Positions 25,148 to 36,000 of a stretch of DNA of 64,000 nucleotides are shown in pieces. Origin of the DNA: Flavobacterium crocinum (GTDB lineage Bacteria > Bacteroidota > Bacteroidia > Flavobacteriales > Flavobacteriaceae); assembly GCF_003122385.1 (NCBI RefSeq), contig NZ_CP029255.1, positions 682,001-746,000 on the forward strand, given 5' to 3'. The notes under the pieces were generated by a model. It searched no databases. It was not told the DNA's origin and worked only from the letters and a program-made list of their open reading frames with translations. Every line of letters begins with the position of its first letter. Within the stretch, counting starts at the first letter, position 1. Position numbers and translations under genes: made by a program.

Positions 25148-25924
25148 TTGAATCACACTTTATACAAAAACACCAAAATATCTTTTTCCGATACTGGAAA
25201 AGGAAACACAATTATTTTCCTTCATGGTTTTCTGGAAAACAAAAAAATGTGGAAAGAATATGTTGATTTTTTCGCCGAAAAATACCGTGTTATCACCATT
25301 GATTTATTAGGACATGGCGAATCTGATTGTTTAGGTTATGTTCATGAAATGGAAGACAACGCAAATGCTGTAAACGAAGTTTTAGAACATTTAAAAATTG
25401 AAAAAGCTACTATTTTAGGACATTCAATGGGCGGTTATGTAGGTTTGGCTTTCGCCGAATTTTATCCGCAGAAAATCCAAAAACTAGTTTTACTAAATTC
25501 AACTTCTAAAGAGGACAATCCCGAGAAAAAAATCAACAGAACCCGCGCTATAAAAGCAGTAAAACAAAACTATATTGCTTTTGTAAGTCTGGCAATCGCC
25601 AATTTATTTAGCGAAAACAACAGGACTCAATTAGCAGACGAAATTGAAAAAGTAAAAATAGAAGCTTTAAAAACGCCTTTACAAGGAATTATTGCTTCTT
25701 TAGAAGGAATGAAAATACGAAAAGACCGAGAATGGCTTTTACACGAAAATCGTTTTCCGGTTTTATTAATTTTAGGAAAAAAAGATCCGGTTTTAAATTA
25801 TGAAGACAGTCTTTCTCAAATTGAAGACACAACTGTAGAATTAGTTTCTTTTGAAGACGGTCACATGAGCCAAATCGAGAATAAAGAAGCTTTAAAAACT
25901 GTTCTAGCAGATTTCTTCGAATAA
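25148..25924 (+). CDS. Alpha/beta hydrolase
   Basis: 258 residues from the TTG at 25148 (start MNHTLYKNTK). No ATG gives a full-length domain; an upstream TTG at 25127 would sit inside the -7 box. The triad is visible: oxyanion region IIFLHGFLENKKMW, nucleophile elbow LGHSMGGY, acid residue LGKKDPVLNYED, and His in FEDGHMSQIE. It resembles the large menH/bph-type soluble hydrolase group. No signal peptide. Substrate unknown. It follows the ECF sigma gene by 28 bases but seems to have its own promoter, so a link to the sus locus is not required. Confidence 0.82.
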   Translation: MNHTLYKNTKISFSDTGKGNTIIFLHGFLENKKMWKEYVDFFAEKYRVITIDLLGHGESDCLGYVHEMEDNANAVNEVLEHLKIEKATILGHSMGGYVGLAFAEFYPQKIQKLVLLNSTSKEDNPEKKINRTRAIKAVKQNYIAFVSLAIANLFSENNRTQLADEIEKVKIEALKTPLQGIIASLEGMKIRKDREWLLHENRFPVLLILGKKDPVLNYEDSLSQIEDTTVELVSFEDGHMSQIENKEALKTVLADFFE

Positions 25925-25943
25925 AATCCAGCTTTATAAAATC

Positions 25944-25988
25944 AAAAAAGGCCATTTCAGACAGAAAGTCGAAATAGCCTTTTTTTTC
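25944..25988. terminator. Bidirectional terminator between convergent genes
   Basis: Stem AAAAAAGGCCATTTC / GAAATAGCCTTTTTT with one mismatch. A runs on the left and T runs on the right serve the hydrolase gene and the minus-strand Roadblock-like pair. Confidence 0.8.
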
Positions 25989-26010
25989 TTTGTTGGGGGC
26001 AAAAAAATCG

Positions 26011-26385
26011 TTATAATTTGGTGATAATATCTTTTTTATATCTGGACAAAACTGCTCTTGTTAAACCAAGATTTGCTTTATTAGAATCTACAGCTAAATA
26101 AATAAAGTATCTTCCATCTTCAGAAAGGTCAATAATATGAATTTGATCTGTAAGTGTAATTAAAATATCATTAATTTTTTGATCTAATCCTAAAGCTCTA
26201 ATTGCATTCAATTTTGCTTTAACTACTTCTAAATTATAAGCAGAAGCCAATTCAGGATCAAAATCAGGTCTTGCAGTAAGCGAACAGTAAGACATTCCTG
26301 TTTCAACTTCAGTTACTGAAACGGCAATAAATCCGTTAATATTTTCTTTTAAATCGTTTTGAAAGTTTTGTAAAAAATCTGACAT
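26011..26385 (-). CDS. Roadblock/LC7-like protein, second member, module A
   Basis: 124 residues, single domain, no signal. The helix-strand pattern fits a Roadblock/LC7 fold: an initial helix, strands GFIAVSVTEVETGMSY, a long helix with the very conserved YNLEVVKAKLNAIRALGL, the strands ILITLTDQIHIIDLSEDGRY and FIYLAVDS, and a final helix NLGLTRAVLSRYKK. It is about 60% identical by eye to the protein at 37837-38223. Roadblock proteins dimerise and often regulate small GTPases, as MglB does. No GTPase gene is next to it. It lies 26 bases after its partner gene. The fold call is from pattern, the function open. Confidence 0.75.
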   Translation of the reverse strand: MSDFLQNFQNDLKENINGFIAVSVTEVETGMSYCSLTARPDFDPELASAYNLEVVKAKLNAIRALGLDQKINDILITLTDQIHIIDLSEDGRYFIYLAVDSNKANLGLTRAVLSRYKKDIITKL

Positions 26386-26411
26386 ATTTTATTAAAGTTT
26401 TAAGTTTAAAA

Positions 26412-26732
26412 TTAGTTGCTAAAAATGGTGTCCATTTTACGAAGTAAAAGTCCCATTTTACTCAAATCCTTAGAAAGTAAGGCAATGCAGTTATCATCTT
26501 CGTTTTTGATAGCAACGACAATTCCGTCATTATTTTTAATCATAACTTGTTTAAGATCACCGTTATTTACGTCTTCTGACATTTCAAGGCACATCTTTAA
26601 GATCATTCCGATCATAGCTGCAACATTTCCGTCATATTCTAAATTAACAGACTCGTTTAAGATTCCATCAATATTAAAACTCAATCCAGATTCTGCTCCA
26701 GTCTCTTGTACTAGTGTTTGTAAATCAATCAT
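26412..26732 (-). CDS. Roadblock/LC7-like protein, first member, module A
   Basis: 106 residues, single domain, cytoplasmic. A strand-helix-strand order typical of Roadblock proteins is visible: LSFNIDGILNESV, then helix NVAAMIGMILKMCLEMSEDV, then NGDLKQVMIKNNDGIVVAIK and DNCIALLSKDLSKMGLLLRK. It aligns with the protein at 37453-37809 (shared AAM...ILxM, then DLKQ or SLKQ, GxVV, SK and LLxR positions), but more distantly than the second members align with each other. First gene of the pair, divergent from a small charged protein at 27023. Confidence 0.75.
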   Translation of the reverse strand: MIDLQTLVQETGAESGLSFNIDGILNESVNLEYDGNVAAMIGMILKMCLEMSEDVNNGDLKQVMIKNNDGIVVAIKNEDDNCIALLSKDLSKMGLLLRKMDTIFSN

Positions 26733-26974
26733 ATTCTTCTATTTGTCATGTTTTTGGAAGGGTCAAAGATATTTCAATCATTAACAATTGCGCGATAAAC
26801 ACTTGTTAAAAAAAGCATCGACTTAACAGACTGACTCACTTTTATTTATCACATAATTAATCTCATTTTTTTGCAAAAAATCTGCAATAAAAATTAACAT
26901 AAAAAACATATTGTATTAAAATCGTAACATTTCGTTTCATAAAATTCATTTCTAAAATTAACATTTGCAGATTG

Positions 26975-27006
26975 TTGCATTTGCAAAAAGATTTTCTATA
27001 GATTTG
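26975..27006 (+). promoter_or_regulatory. Promoter of the small module-A gene
   Basis: TTG at 26975-26977, 21-base spacer, TAGATTTG at 26999-27006 (matches TAnnTTTG). The ATG follows 17 bases later. The surrounding 290-base divergent region also has four TTTGCA / TGCAAA words. Confidence 0.55.
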
Positions 27007-27022
27007 CAAAAAATTTTTACTT

Positions 27023-27166
27023 ATGAAAACTGTTGACGAATTACGCTTTGACCTAAATGTTAAACTGGAGAAGTTTAGAAGATTTCGTATTGAAAACGGA
27101 CATATTAACAATACGGATTCTGGAGAAAAATCTAAAAAAGGTTTCTTCAAAAAAATATTCAGCTAA
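27023..27166 (+). CDS. Small charged protein with amphipathic C-terminus, module A
   Basis: 47 residues (start MKTVDELRFDLNVKLEKF), a short ORF with its own promoter and terminator. The N-terminal half is a charged helix (D-L-x-x-K-L-x-x-F-R-R-F-R-I). The end GEKSKKGFFKKIFS is a basic, aromatic amphipathic stretch that could bind membrane or a protein groove. It aligns with the 72-residue protein at 37053-37271 in both parts: helix DVERRMKDFEKLRIK against DLNVKLEKFRRFRIE, and SKGIFKSI against SKKGFFKKI. It is divergent from the Roadblock-like pair, as is its counterpart in module B. Function unknown. Confidence 0.7.
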   Translation: MKTVDELRFDLNVKLEKFRRFRIENGHINNTDSGEKSKKGFFKKIFS

Positions 27167-27180
27167 AAGCTCTTTAAAAA

Positions 27181-27217
27181 AAAAGCCGAACTTTTCTAAG
27201 AAGCTCGGCTTTTTTTG
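27181..27217 (+). terminator. Terminator after the small module-A gene
   Basis: Stem AGCCGAACTT / AAGCTCGGCT with one mismatch and a 7-base loop, then a T run, 15 bases after the stop codon. Confidence 0.85.
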
Positions 27218-27355
27218 TTGATTTAATTATAAAAACGTTTTCTATTTTGTTTAGCGATCAATAATAAAATTGTCCTTTTCGCGGACAAATAACTCATAAC
27301 GGTTCTACTTTATTACAAATAATTTTATTTTATAATTTTTAAGACTAAAAAACAT

Positions 27356-30118
27356 TTATATTTTCTCCTCAAAAGGAATATTAACATCCAGAATCTCACT
27401 AAGTAAATTCGCTATTTCATCCAAATAAGAATTCAAAATTTCTGATGTTACCACAGCATTCAATTCTTTTTCTTCTTTATAACCAAAAGGTAAAAAACCA
27501 GATTTTAAATTTTTAAACGAAATAATCCCAACTTCAATTGGAAGATTTCCTGCTTCTTTTTCAAACATAAAGGCGTAAGCCAAAACCTGGATAATTTTAT
27601 CGTTTTTAAGCTCTTGAGTCAATCCGTTCCATGTTTTCAATACCACATTCGACTTCTCTACTTTTCCTGTCTTATAATCGATAATTCTGATTTTTCCATC
27701 GCGTCGTTCAATCCTATCCACATTTCCTTTAATAAGAACAGGGAAAGGCAATTTTGGATGAATGAATTCACGTCCAAATGTCTGCTCTAAAGCAACAATC
27801 TGAATTTCCTCACCATTCTTCACAGAATCCAACTCCATTCTTAAAAAATTAGAAACATTTCGTTTCGCCACTTCAAAAGCCAAAAGATTTCGTCCTTTTT
27901 TTATCTCACCTTCCTTATAAACCAATTTAAATTGCTTTAAAACTTCATCATCAAGCAGTTTAAAACAATTTAAAAGATCATTTTCTAAAATAATTTTACC
28001 AATAAAAGGCTCATATAAAGCTTTTAATGTTTCATGAATAATTGTCCCTAAAGTATTCAGTGCAATATTTTCCTCCACTTCTTCCACTTCCCGGATACGC
28101 AATATTTTTTGAAAATAAAACTCAATCGGATTTCGAATATAACTCGTCAATGCAGACGGGGAGAAACCTGTTGTCGCAATTTCCTTTAAGCGTTCCATTA
28201 CCAATTCAGACTTCGGAACCGAAATTGGCTCGTAAGCCGTATTTGGTAAAACCGGATTATAAATATCAAAAGTAAGATTATGTTTTCGCTGCTTCTCTAC
28301 TTCTAATTGAGTAATAAAGCGACTTCTTTCTCCAGCATCCAATCCGTCATTTTCTGTATTATAAATCAAGTAGATATTTTTCGCCCTTTGTAGTAAATGA
28401 TAAAAATGATAGGTATATATAGCATCTTTTTCTTTAAAAGTTGGAAGCCCCAACTCACGTTTTACATCATAAGGAATAAACGAATTCTGTGATTTTCCAG
28501 CCGGAAACTTCCCTTCATTCATAGAAGTTATAATAACCGTTTCAAAATCCAAAACACGGCTTTCCAAAACCCCCATAATCTGCAGACCACGCAATGGTTC
28601 ACCTTCAAAAGAAACTTCAGCTAGATCAATAATTTGCTTATAAATTGCATGAAGCGTATCAATATTGTCGATATGATTGTGCTTGGTATAATAATTTATA
28701 AGTTTATTAATCACTTTAAAAACACCATAAACAAAAGCTTTTGCTATTTTTTCTTCTTCATTATCATTACTGAAATGCTCTTTAACAGCAATCAATAAAG
28801 CCGAAATATTATTCAAAACAGCAATAGAACCACTTTCCCATTTTTCAAACAAAAGCTTAAAAAAATTAGATGTATTTGGATGAAGTTCCAGAATTTTTTG
28901 ATGTGTAATAAAAGTATAATTATTCTCTTTAATAATCCTAACCAATACCTGAGCACCAGCATAAGGCTCCACTAAAGGATGTGTCAGAACATCCAAAACA
29001 TCTTTATAATAAAAGACATAACTATTTCCCTTTCGCGAAAGCGCATTTGTATGCATTTTAAACAACTTAGCAACCAATATCTGCGAAGGATTATTCTTTC
29101 CCGAATAGCCCATCGTAATATTCAAAGCCCCAACAGCAGAAGGAAGCGAATACAGAACCGGCACCAACAAATTCTCTTCTCCTAATACCACAGCAACTTT
29201 ATCCAGAGAAGCTTCCGGATTTTGATTAAGTAAATCCTCAATAATACTTCCTGCCAATTTTGCTTGTCCAATTGTTTTAGGAGTTCCTATAACCTGAATG
29301 TTTTTTGATTGAGAAAAATCATCCACAATCCATTCAAAAGGATGTCCTTTATAATGCTTCCAGCTTTCTTTGAAACGCCTTAAAAAAAGTCCCGCATCGT
29401 GATAAGGGTCATTTAAAAAAGACTGATCTGCATCCCAAAAAATTCTGGCTTGATCCAGAGCCAGTAAATGTTGTACTATTTTTTCTTCAGCAGCATTTAA
29501 AGCATTAAATCCTGCAAAAATAAAAATACGACTTCCTATAGTATTAGAAAAATGATTTAAATTATTAACTGCTTCTCTATAAACCAACCCCTGATAACCA
29601 ATCGATTTAAACAACAAATGACTATATAGTGACTCATAGTAAAGAGGAAGCAATTTCCAAAAATCAATATAATTTTCGAGAAGCTTTGTTTTCTGATCAA
29701 CTTCTAAACCCCATTTCTTTATATCTTCAATATCTTTCAAATAAGACAAAACGTGCGAAGGATCCAAAAGATAGCGATCAATTTCATTGAAATCCTGCAA
29801 AAGTGTTTTAGCCCAATTTGCAAACAATTCAAAAGACTGCTGATGTTTCTTTTCTGTAACAGATAAATAAACCTCGTAAAATTCAAACAAAAGCTCAATA
29901 GAATCTATCGAACGAATTGACGCAACATCTTGTACAAAATCTTCAATACTTGTAATTTCCGGAGCTATAATAGTTCTATCTGTTGCTTTTTTTAGAGCTT
30001 CAATTAAAAACACCTTAGCTCTTTTATTAGGAAGAATTATAGTTATTTGAGAAAGTTTTTCAGCATAATCCTGAATTACAATACCAGCTAACTTTTGAAG
30101 AAAAGAATCATTTATCAT
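27356..30118 (-). CDS. AddB-like PD-(D/E)XK nuclease subunit of a recombination helicase-nuclease
   Basis: 920 residues from the ATG at 30118; a longer frame (to 30145) would lie in the upstream terminator. The N-terminus TIILPNKRAKVFLIEALKK is the inactive helicase-like start of AddB proteins. The C-terminal nuclease has GNVDRIERRDGKIRIIDYKTGK, that is the D-x(n)-DYKTGK core. The segment ALTSYIRNPIEFYFQKIL is the one that in B. subtilis AddB begins with a Cys of an iron-sulfur cluster; here an Asn stands at that place, so the cluster is probably absent. With the AddA-like gene at 33036-36194 it would process double-strand ends. Cytoplasmic. Confidence 0.85.
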   Translation of the reverse strand: MINDSFLQKLAGIVIQDYAEKLSQITIILPNKRAKVFLIEALKKATDRTIIAPEITSIEDFVQDVASIRSIDSIELLFEFYEVYLSVTEKKHQQSFELFANWAKTLLQDFNEIDRYLLDPSHVLSYLKDIEDIKKWGLEVDQKTKLLENYIDFWKLLPLYYESLYSHLLFKSIGYQGLVYREAVNNLNHFSNTIGSRIFIFAGFNALNAAEEKIVQHLLALDQARIFWDADQSFLNDPYHDAGLFLRRFKESWKHYKGHPFEWIVDDFSQSKNIQVIGTPKTIGQAKLAGSIIEDLLNQNPEASLDKVAVVLGEENLLVPVLYSLPSAVGALNITMGYSGKNNPSQILVAKLFKMHTNALSRKGNSYVFYYKDVLDVLTHPLVEPYAGAQVLVRIIKENNYTFITHQKILELHPNTSNFFKLLFEKWESGSIAVLNNISALLIAVKEHFSNDNEEEKIAKAFVYGVFKVINKLINYYTKHNHIDNIDTLHAIYKQIIDLAEVSFEGEPLRGLQIMGVLESRVLDFETVIITSMNEGKFPAGKSQNSFIPYDVKRELGLPTFKEKDAIYTYHFYHLLQRAKNIYLIYNTENDGLDAGERSRFITQLEVEKQRKHNLTFDIYNPVLPNTAYEPISVPKSELVMERLKEIATTGFSPSALTSYIRNPIEFYFQKILRIREVEEVEENIALNTLGTIIHETLKALYEPFIGKIILENDLLNCFKLLDDEVLKQFKLVYKEGEIKKGRNLLAFEVAKRNVSNFLRMELDSVKNGEEIQIVALEQTFGREFIHPKLPFPVLIKGNVDRIERRDGKIRIIDYKTGKVEKSNVVLKTWNGLTQELKNDKIIQVLAYAFMFEKEAGNLPIEVGIISFKNLKSGFLPFGYKEEKELNAVVTSEILNSYLDEIANLLSEILDVNIPFEEKI

Positions 30119-30132
30119 AGTATAAAAATAAA

Positions 30133-30160
30133 AAAAGCCATTCAATTAAGAATGGCTTTT
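30133..30160 (-). terminator. Terminator after the OmpA-family gene
   Basis: Stem AAAAGCCATTC / GAATGGCTTTT with a 6-base loop. An A run on the left becomes the T run on the minus strand. It lies 22 bases beyond the stop. Confidence 0.85.
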
Positions 30161-30181
30161 CATATTTATTTAGAAACTAAA

Positions 30182-31645
30182 TTATAGTTTTCCTTGGTAT
30201 TTAGAACCAATGTGTCTAATTTCAGTTCTTCTGTTTTGAGCTTTACCTGCAGCAGTTTTATTACTTGCAACTGGTTGAGAAGATCCAAATCCTTTAGCCT
30301 CTAAGTTATCAGGGCTAACACCTCTTTCAACTAAAGCATTCAATACAGCGTTAGCTCTATCTTCAGAAAGTTTTTGGTTGATTTTAGCAGAACCTGTACT
30401 ATCTGTGTGTCCTTCGATAGAGAATTTCGCGTTTGGATAGTTTTTAAGGATTTCTTTAATAGCGTCTAATCTAGCTGGAGTTTCTTTGTCACCAGTTTTG
30501 AAAGTAGCTTTTCCTGAGTTGAAGTAGATTGCTCTAGCCTGAACTTTAAGATCTTCTAATGCAGCAGAAGTAACTTCTGGACATCCTCTGTTGCTTGCAG
30601 GACCTGGAACTGTAGGACAGTCATCATCTTTATCAGCAACACCATCTTTATCAGCGTCTAAGAAAGGACAACCACCGTTTTCTTTAGGACCAGCAACTGT
30701 AGGACATTTATCATCTTTATCAGCGATTCCGTCTCCGTCAGTATCAGGACAACCTTTTAAAGCAGCTAAACCAGCAACATCTGGACAAGCGTCATCTTTA
30801 TCAGCAATTCCGTCTCCATCAGTATCAGGACATCCGTTTAATGCAGCTAAACCAAATACATCTGGACAAGCGTCAGAAGCATCAACAATTCCGTCACCGT
30901 CAGTATCAGGACATCCGTTGAATTGTTTTAAACCAGCAACATCTGGACAAGCATCGTCTTTGTCATAGATTCCGTCTCCGTCAGTATCTTTACCTCCGAA
31001 TTTGAAAACTAAACCTGCAGTGTGTTGGAAGTGAGATGGAGCATCTGGAGTTCCAGAAGCATCAACTCTATCTCCACTTACAGCCCATTTGTATCTTGTA
31101 GCTAACTCAAGACCAATAGCATCTGTAAACCAGAAAGTAACACCAGCACCTGGGTTAACAGTTCCGAAGCTGCTATCTCCGAAGAAAGTATAACCACCAC
31201 CAACAGATAACGAAGGATCAACCACTTTAGATTTGATTAATTCCTGGAAGCTATATTTGATAGTAGCGTCAATTCCGTAGTACATTAAATCTCCAGGATT
31301 TTCCACAACGTTTCCTCTACCATCAGCATTTGGACTAGTATAGTCAAGAACAACAAATTTATCAATTTTGTTTACAGATCCTTGTAAACCAACAGAAAAA
31401 CCGCTTCCAACATATCTATTTACACCAATGTAAGATAGAGAAGGAAGAATGTTCCAGTTGTCTTTTACAGCGAATGGCTGAGAGAAGTGTTGATCAAAAA
31501 ACCCGTGACCAGCACCAGAACTAGTCCTTGTATCCACAGCATTAACCCCGAAAGAGATCGCCCATGGATTGTTACTGTCTTGCGCGTGAGCATTTAAACC
31601 CATCGCCATCAATACAGCAACTAAAAGTTTGTTAAGATGTTTCAT
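30182..31645 (-). CDS. OmpA-family outer-membrane protein with thrombospondin type-3 repeats
   Basis: 487 residues: signal peptide ending NAHAQ; an N-terminal beta-barrel domain (about 22-220); then five thrombospondin type-3 repeats (about 222-355) of the form DTDGDGIxDxDDxCPxVxG, which bind calcium; then an OmpA peptidoglycan-binding domain ([47 protein letters not shown]). It tethers the outer membrane to peptidoglycan and is usually very abundant in flavobacteria. It has a near-perfect promoter (see 31683-31714), consistent with strong expression. It interrupts the AddB/AddA pair together with kbl. Confidence 0.93.
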   Translation of the reverse strand: MKHLNKLLVAVLMAMGLNAHAQDSNNPWAISFGVNAVDTRTSSGAGHGFFDQHFSQPFAVKDNWNILPSLSYIGVNRYVGSGFSVGLQGSVNKIDKFVVLDYTSPNADGRGNVVENPGDLMYYGIDATIKYSFQELIKSKVVDPSLSVGGGYTFFGDSSFGTVNPGAGVTFWFTDAIGLELATRYKWAVSGDRVDASGTPDAPSHFQHTAGLVFKFGGKDTDGDGIYDKDDACPDVAGLKQFNGCPDTDGDGIVDASDACPDVFGLAALNGCPDTDGDGIADKDDACPDVAGLAALKGCPDTDGDGIADKDDKCPTVAGPKENGGCPFLDADKDGVADKDDDCPTVPGPASNRGCPEVTSAALEDLKVQARAIYFNSGKATFKTGDKETPARLDAIKEILKNYPNAKFSIEGHTDSTGSAKINQKLSEDRANAVLNALVERGVSPDNLEAKGFGSSQPVASNKTAAGKAQNRRTEIRHIGSKYQGKL

Positions 31646-31682
31646 ACTTAATTTTTTTAATTACAATTTAGTTAATTACAAG

Positions 31683-31714
31683 CAAAAGTAACACCAAATT
31701 TTTTAAATACAAAA
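31683..31714 (-). promoter_or_regulatory. Promoter of the OmpA-family gene
   Basis: On the minus strand TTTTG (31714-31710), a 19-base spacer and TACTTTTG (31690-31683). This matches the flavobacterial consensus TTTG-N19-TAnnTTTG almost exactly. The ATG lies 37 bases downstream. Confidence 0.7.
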
Positions 31715-31758
31715 TGAAATGTTAAAAAAAACCTACAAAAATTTGACCAAAGTGGTAA

Positions 31759-32952
31759 TTATATAACTTTTAACATTTTACCGACAACTGTAAAGGCATT
31801 TATCGCCTTATCCAAGTGCTCTTTTTCGTGCGCTGCAGACAGCTGAACACGTATCCTTGCCTTTTCTTTTGGAACTACCGGAAAGAAGAATCCAATAACA
31901 TAAATTCCTTGTTTCAATAACTCATTTGCCATGGTTTGTGATAATTTCGCGTCATACAACATTACCGGAACAATAGCAGAATCTCCATCTATAATATCAA
32001 AACCGGCTTTTTTCATACCTTCTTTAAAATAATTGGTGTTCCATTCTAATTTATCACGCAATGTTGTATCTCTTTCTAATAACTCAAAAACTTTTATCGA
32101 AGCACCAACTATAGAAGGAGCTAAAGAATTTGAAAACAAATAAGGTCTTGAGCGCTGACGAAGAATTTCAATAATTTCTTTTTTAGCTGTTGTATATCCC
32201 CCCATTGCTCCTCCTAATGCCTTTCCAAGAGTTCCGGTAATGATATCAACACGCCCCATAACACCTTTTGCTTCAAGAGTCCCTTTTCCTGTTGCTCCAA
32301 TAAAACCTGCGGCATGGCATTCATCTACCATCACCATAGCATCGTACTTATCAGCCAGATCGCAAATTTTATCAAGAGGCGCAACAAGGCCATCCATAGA
32401 GAATACACCGTCTGTAACAATTAATTTAAAACGCGCTCCGGCTTCATTAGCCTTAATTAACTGTTGCTCCAAATCTTCCATATTGTTATTTTCATAACGA
32501 TAACGAGCCGCTTTACACAAACGAACTCCATCAATAATAGAAGCATGATTCAGACTATCAGAAATAATTGCGTCATTTTCTCCCAACAAAGGCTCAAAAA
32601 CACCTCCATTAGCATCAAATGCCGCTGCATACAAAATAGTATCTTCTGTCCCGTAAAAATCAGCAATCTTTTTTTCTAATGTTTTATGAATATCCTGGGT
32701 TCCGCAAATAAAACGAACAGATGACATTCCAAAACCATGTGTATCCAAGGCATCTTTAGCAGCCTGTACTACTTCCGGATGCGACGAAAGCCCTAAATAA
32801 TTATTGGCACAAAAGTTTAGAACCGTTTCTCCAGTCGAAATTTTAATTTCGGCACCTTGAGGAGATGTGATAATTCTCTCCTTCTTAAAAATTCCATTTT
32901 CTTCGATTGTCTGCAACTCACTTTGCAGATGTTCTTTGATTTTACCGTACAT
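31759..32952 (-). CDS. kbl: Glycine C-acetyltransferase (2-amino-3-ketobutyrate CoA ligase)
   Basis: 397 residues, the normal length for this PLP enzyme of the alpha-oxoamine synthase family. Diagnostic segments are [15 protein letters not shown] near the start, the PLP-aspartate strand [12 protein letters not shown] and the Schiff-base lysine in [13 protein letters not shown]. The match to E. coli Kbl (for example the [14 protein letters not shown] and [10 protein letters not shown] segments) is close. It cleaves 2-amino-3-ketobutyrate with CoA to glycine and acetyl-CoA in threonine breakdown. No threonine dehydrogenase gene is adjacent. Cytoplasmic. Confidence 0.93.
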   Translation of the reverse strand: MYGKIKEHLQSELQTIEENGIFKKERIITSPQGAEIKISTGETVLNFCANNYLGLSSHPEVVQAAKDALDTHGFGMSSVRFICGTQDIHKTLEKKIADFYGTEDTILYAAAFDANGGVFEPLLGENDAIISDSLNHASIIDGVRLCKAARYRYENNNMEDLEQQLIKANEAGARFKLIVTDGVFSMDGLVAPLDKICDLADKYDAMVMVDECHAAGFIGATGKGTLEAKGVMGRVDIITGTLGKALGGAMGGYTTAKKEIIEILRQRSRPYLFSNSLAPSIVGASIKVFELLERDTTLRDKLEWNTNYFKEGMKKAGFDIIDGDSAIVPVMLYDAKLSQTMANELLKQGIYVIGFFFPVVPKEKARIRVQLSAAHEKEHLDKAINAFTVVGKMLKVI

Positions 32953-33035
32953 TTTTTTATTTATTTAAAACGTTAAAAATTAACAACTTAACAAAAATAA
33001 AGCTTCGTTATTTCTTTAACATCTGATTAATTTTT

Positions 33036-36000
33036 TCACAAATTTACCACTTCAATTTCCGAACCGATATACACCAATGCCTTTTTTAACACTTTGTATC
33101 CTAAGTCTTCAATTGCATCTTGATATTCTTGGATTTGCTGTTGATATTTAGCATTAACAGCTCCGGTTTTATAATCCAGTAAAAAAGCTTCTTTGTTTTC
33201 TAAAAAAACAACTCTATCCGGTTTTAATATTCTTCCTTGTTTCTGAACAATAGTTTGCTCATTTAAAATAGTATGAGTTCCATCAAAACAAACTGTCAAT
33301 TCAGGATGATTTACAATTTCATTTAAAGTTTTTAAGACTTGCTCAACCTGATCATAAGTAATCAGACCATTTTCAAGTGATTTTGTTACTGCCAGATCGA
33401 TATCGGATTTATCTTTCACAAAAGCCAAAATTTCATGCACAACATTCCCATAAGATATCGCTTCCTGCTGATGCGTCCCCCACATTAAAGCTTCGCGTTG
33501 CGCTATTTTTATACTTTTCGGATTTAAAACTTCTTTTACAATCGGAATTGATTTTACTAAATCAACAGTTTTTGAAGCTTTCGAAAGTCTTATTTTATTC
33601 CCGAATTCATAGCTCAGTTTTTCTTCATCATAAACTCCTTCATGAATTAAAAATTTAATAAAAAAGGAAGCCATATTATTTGGATACTCACCATCTTTTC
33701 TTGCTTCTAAAGACTGCGAAATCACATATAAATGCTCTTCGGCACGAGTCAGCGCCACATAAAGAACATTTATATTATCCAGCAGTTCCTCTTGTTTTTT
33801 CAAATTAAAAACTGCTGATGCACTTTCACCAAAACTCTCCACAATACTACTGTTATCTACAAGCGCTTTTGGCACTCCCAAATCAACTTCTTCTGTATCG
33901 AGCCACAATTTGTCTTTTGGTTTTCGATTATAATCTTCATCAGCAAATGGCATGATTACAACCGGAAACTCCAAACCTTTCGATTTGTGTATAGTCATTA
34001 TTCGGACCGCATTATTTCCCTCGGGAGAAGGAATACTAAATTTCTCCGAATTCTTATCCCAAAACACCAGGAAGTCGGCTATACCTGATTGATTTCTGAT
34101 ATCTCTTTCTAAAACTATATCCAAGAAAAACTGAACATAAGCATTCCCTTCAGATGGCAAAATGAATTTAGAAATTATAATCTCAACCGCTTCATACAAA
34201 GATTTTTTTCGAACATCTTTAAAAGAAAACGAAACATCAAAAGTCAAGAGCCATTCTTCAAACTCCTTTTCAACCTTATGACTCATTCCCATTGCAATAA
34301 AATCATGAACCGGCATTGGCAAATCTTTGGTTGAAACTAAAAAGTGAAGGAAATTCGCCTTCGATTCCAAATCAGCACTGTTGCTCAAATAACGAAGCAG
34401 ATGAACAATCAACTGAACTTCGGAAGCATTCTGAATCATTAAAGTTTCCGAAGACAAAAGAGGAATTCCCTGCTCTGTTAAATAATTGGCAACTGCAATT
34501 CCCTGACCTCTTTTACGAGTTAAAATCACAATGTCTTTATATTCAAATCCTTGTTTTAAAACTTCCTGAATTGTATTTAAAGTAGCCAGAACATATAAAT
34601 CTGATTTTTCAACCGTTTCTTCTTCGTCTGCAAATTCATTTTTTTCTACAATTGGAAGAAAAGAAATGTTGACATAACCACCTTTTTTTGAGTTTGTATT
34701 TTGAAAACTATGATTCTCATACAAGTCTTTATAATCTTCATTCGAAAACTCAGCAGAAATGAGTTTAAAAAAAGCATTGTTAAATTCAATCACTTCGCTA
34801 TAACTGCGGTAATTTGTATTTAAATGCTTAATCTGCTTATCCGGATTATTGAACGGGTTTATATCTTTACTCAATTCAATAAACTGCTCTGCTTTTCCTC
34901 CGCGCCAGCGATAAATAGATTGTTTAGGATCGCCAACAATCATCAGCGTTCCTTTATTCCCAAAATCATCTAAACCCGAAAGCGAGTTATCTATTAACGG
35001 AATTAAATTCTGCCACTGCATTTCGGAAGTATCCTGAAACTCGTCAATAAAAAAATGACGATAACGCTCTCCTAAACGCTCATAAATAAAAGGCGCCGGC
35101 TGATTCTGTATTTCACGGTGAATGATTGCATTAAATTCAGAAATAGATAAAATATTTTGTTCCGACTGAATTTTCGACAACTCATTACTAACTGTATTTA
35201 GCAATGAAAGCGGTGTGATATTTTTCAAGAAGGCCTTATAAAAATCCCTTTTCTCAAAGTTTTGATAAACCTCTTTTAAAATCTGAAGCAACTCGGGAAT
35301 AATATTTTCGATTAACCCCCGGTCTTTAGCCGTTTTGTTAATGGCAATATCTTCAAACTCATGAAAAGTTTTATTCTTAGGATTAAATTTCCCGTCGCGG
35401 ATACTATCTAAATGATTTGGAAAAGTCCCTCTGGAAAATGATTTCGGATCTATTCCGTTTTTATCAATTAACTCAACTGCTTTAACAGCCAATCCGGCAT
35501 TTATATCTTCCAACTCTTTACAGAGCGTCTGCATTTTCTTTTTGATCTCAACAAACTCTTCAATCGTTTTATCCTGAAAATGCAGAATTTCGTTTCGATT
35601 ATTTTCATTTAAAACCAATCTTCCGGTATCCAGAATTTCACGCGAAACATCCCAGCTTTTATCGTCATCGGTTTTTTCCATTGTAAAATCGATAAGCAAT
35701 TTGGTCAGCGTTTCATCCTCTCCTGCTTGTGCAATAATAGCATCAACCGCTTCGACTAATAAATTCTCCGTATCCAGAGTAACTTCAAAAGTCATTGGAA
35801 GATTTAAGTCATGTGCAAAAGCACGAATAACTTTATGTGTGAATTTATCAATAGTGGAAATATCAAAAGCCGCATAATTATGAATTAAGTGCTTTATAAT
35901 CTGCTGTGATTTAGTTTTAAGTTTAATTATCGAAAGCCCTGTTTCCCGGGACAAATCCTCCATTAAATCAACCGCTTTTGAAGACGGATCGTCTTTTGCA

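Noticed and set aside
26863..27150. 95-codon minus-strand frame
   Set aside because: It is antisense to the 47-residue gene, which has a promoter, a terminator and a paralogue. The minus frame has none of these.
30591..30968. 125-codon plus-strand frame
   Set aside because: Antisense shadow of the thrombospondin type-3 repeats of the OmpA-family gene; its Ser/Pro-rich repetition mirrors those repeats.
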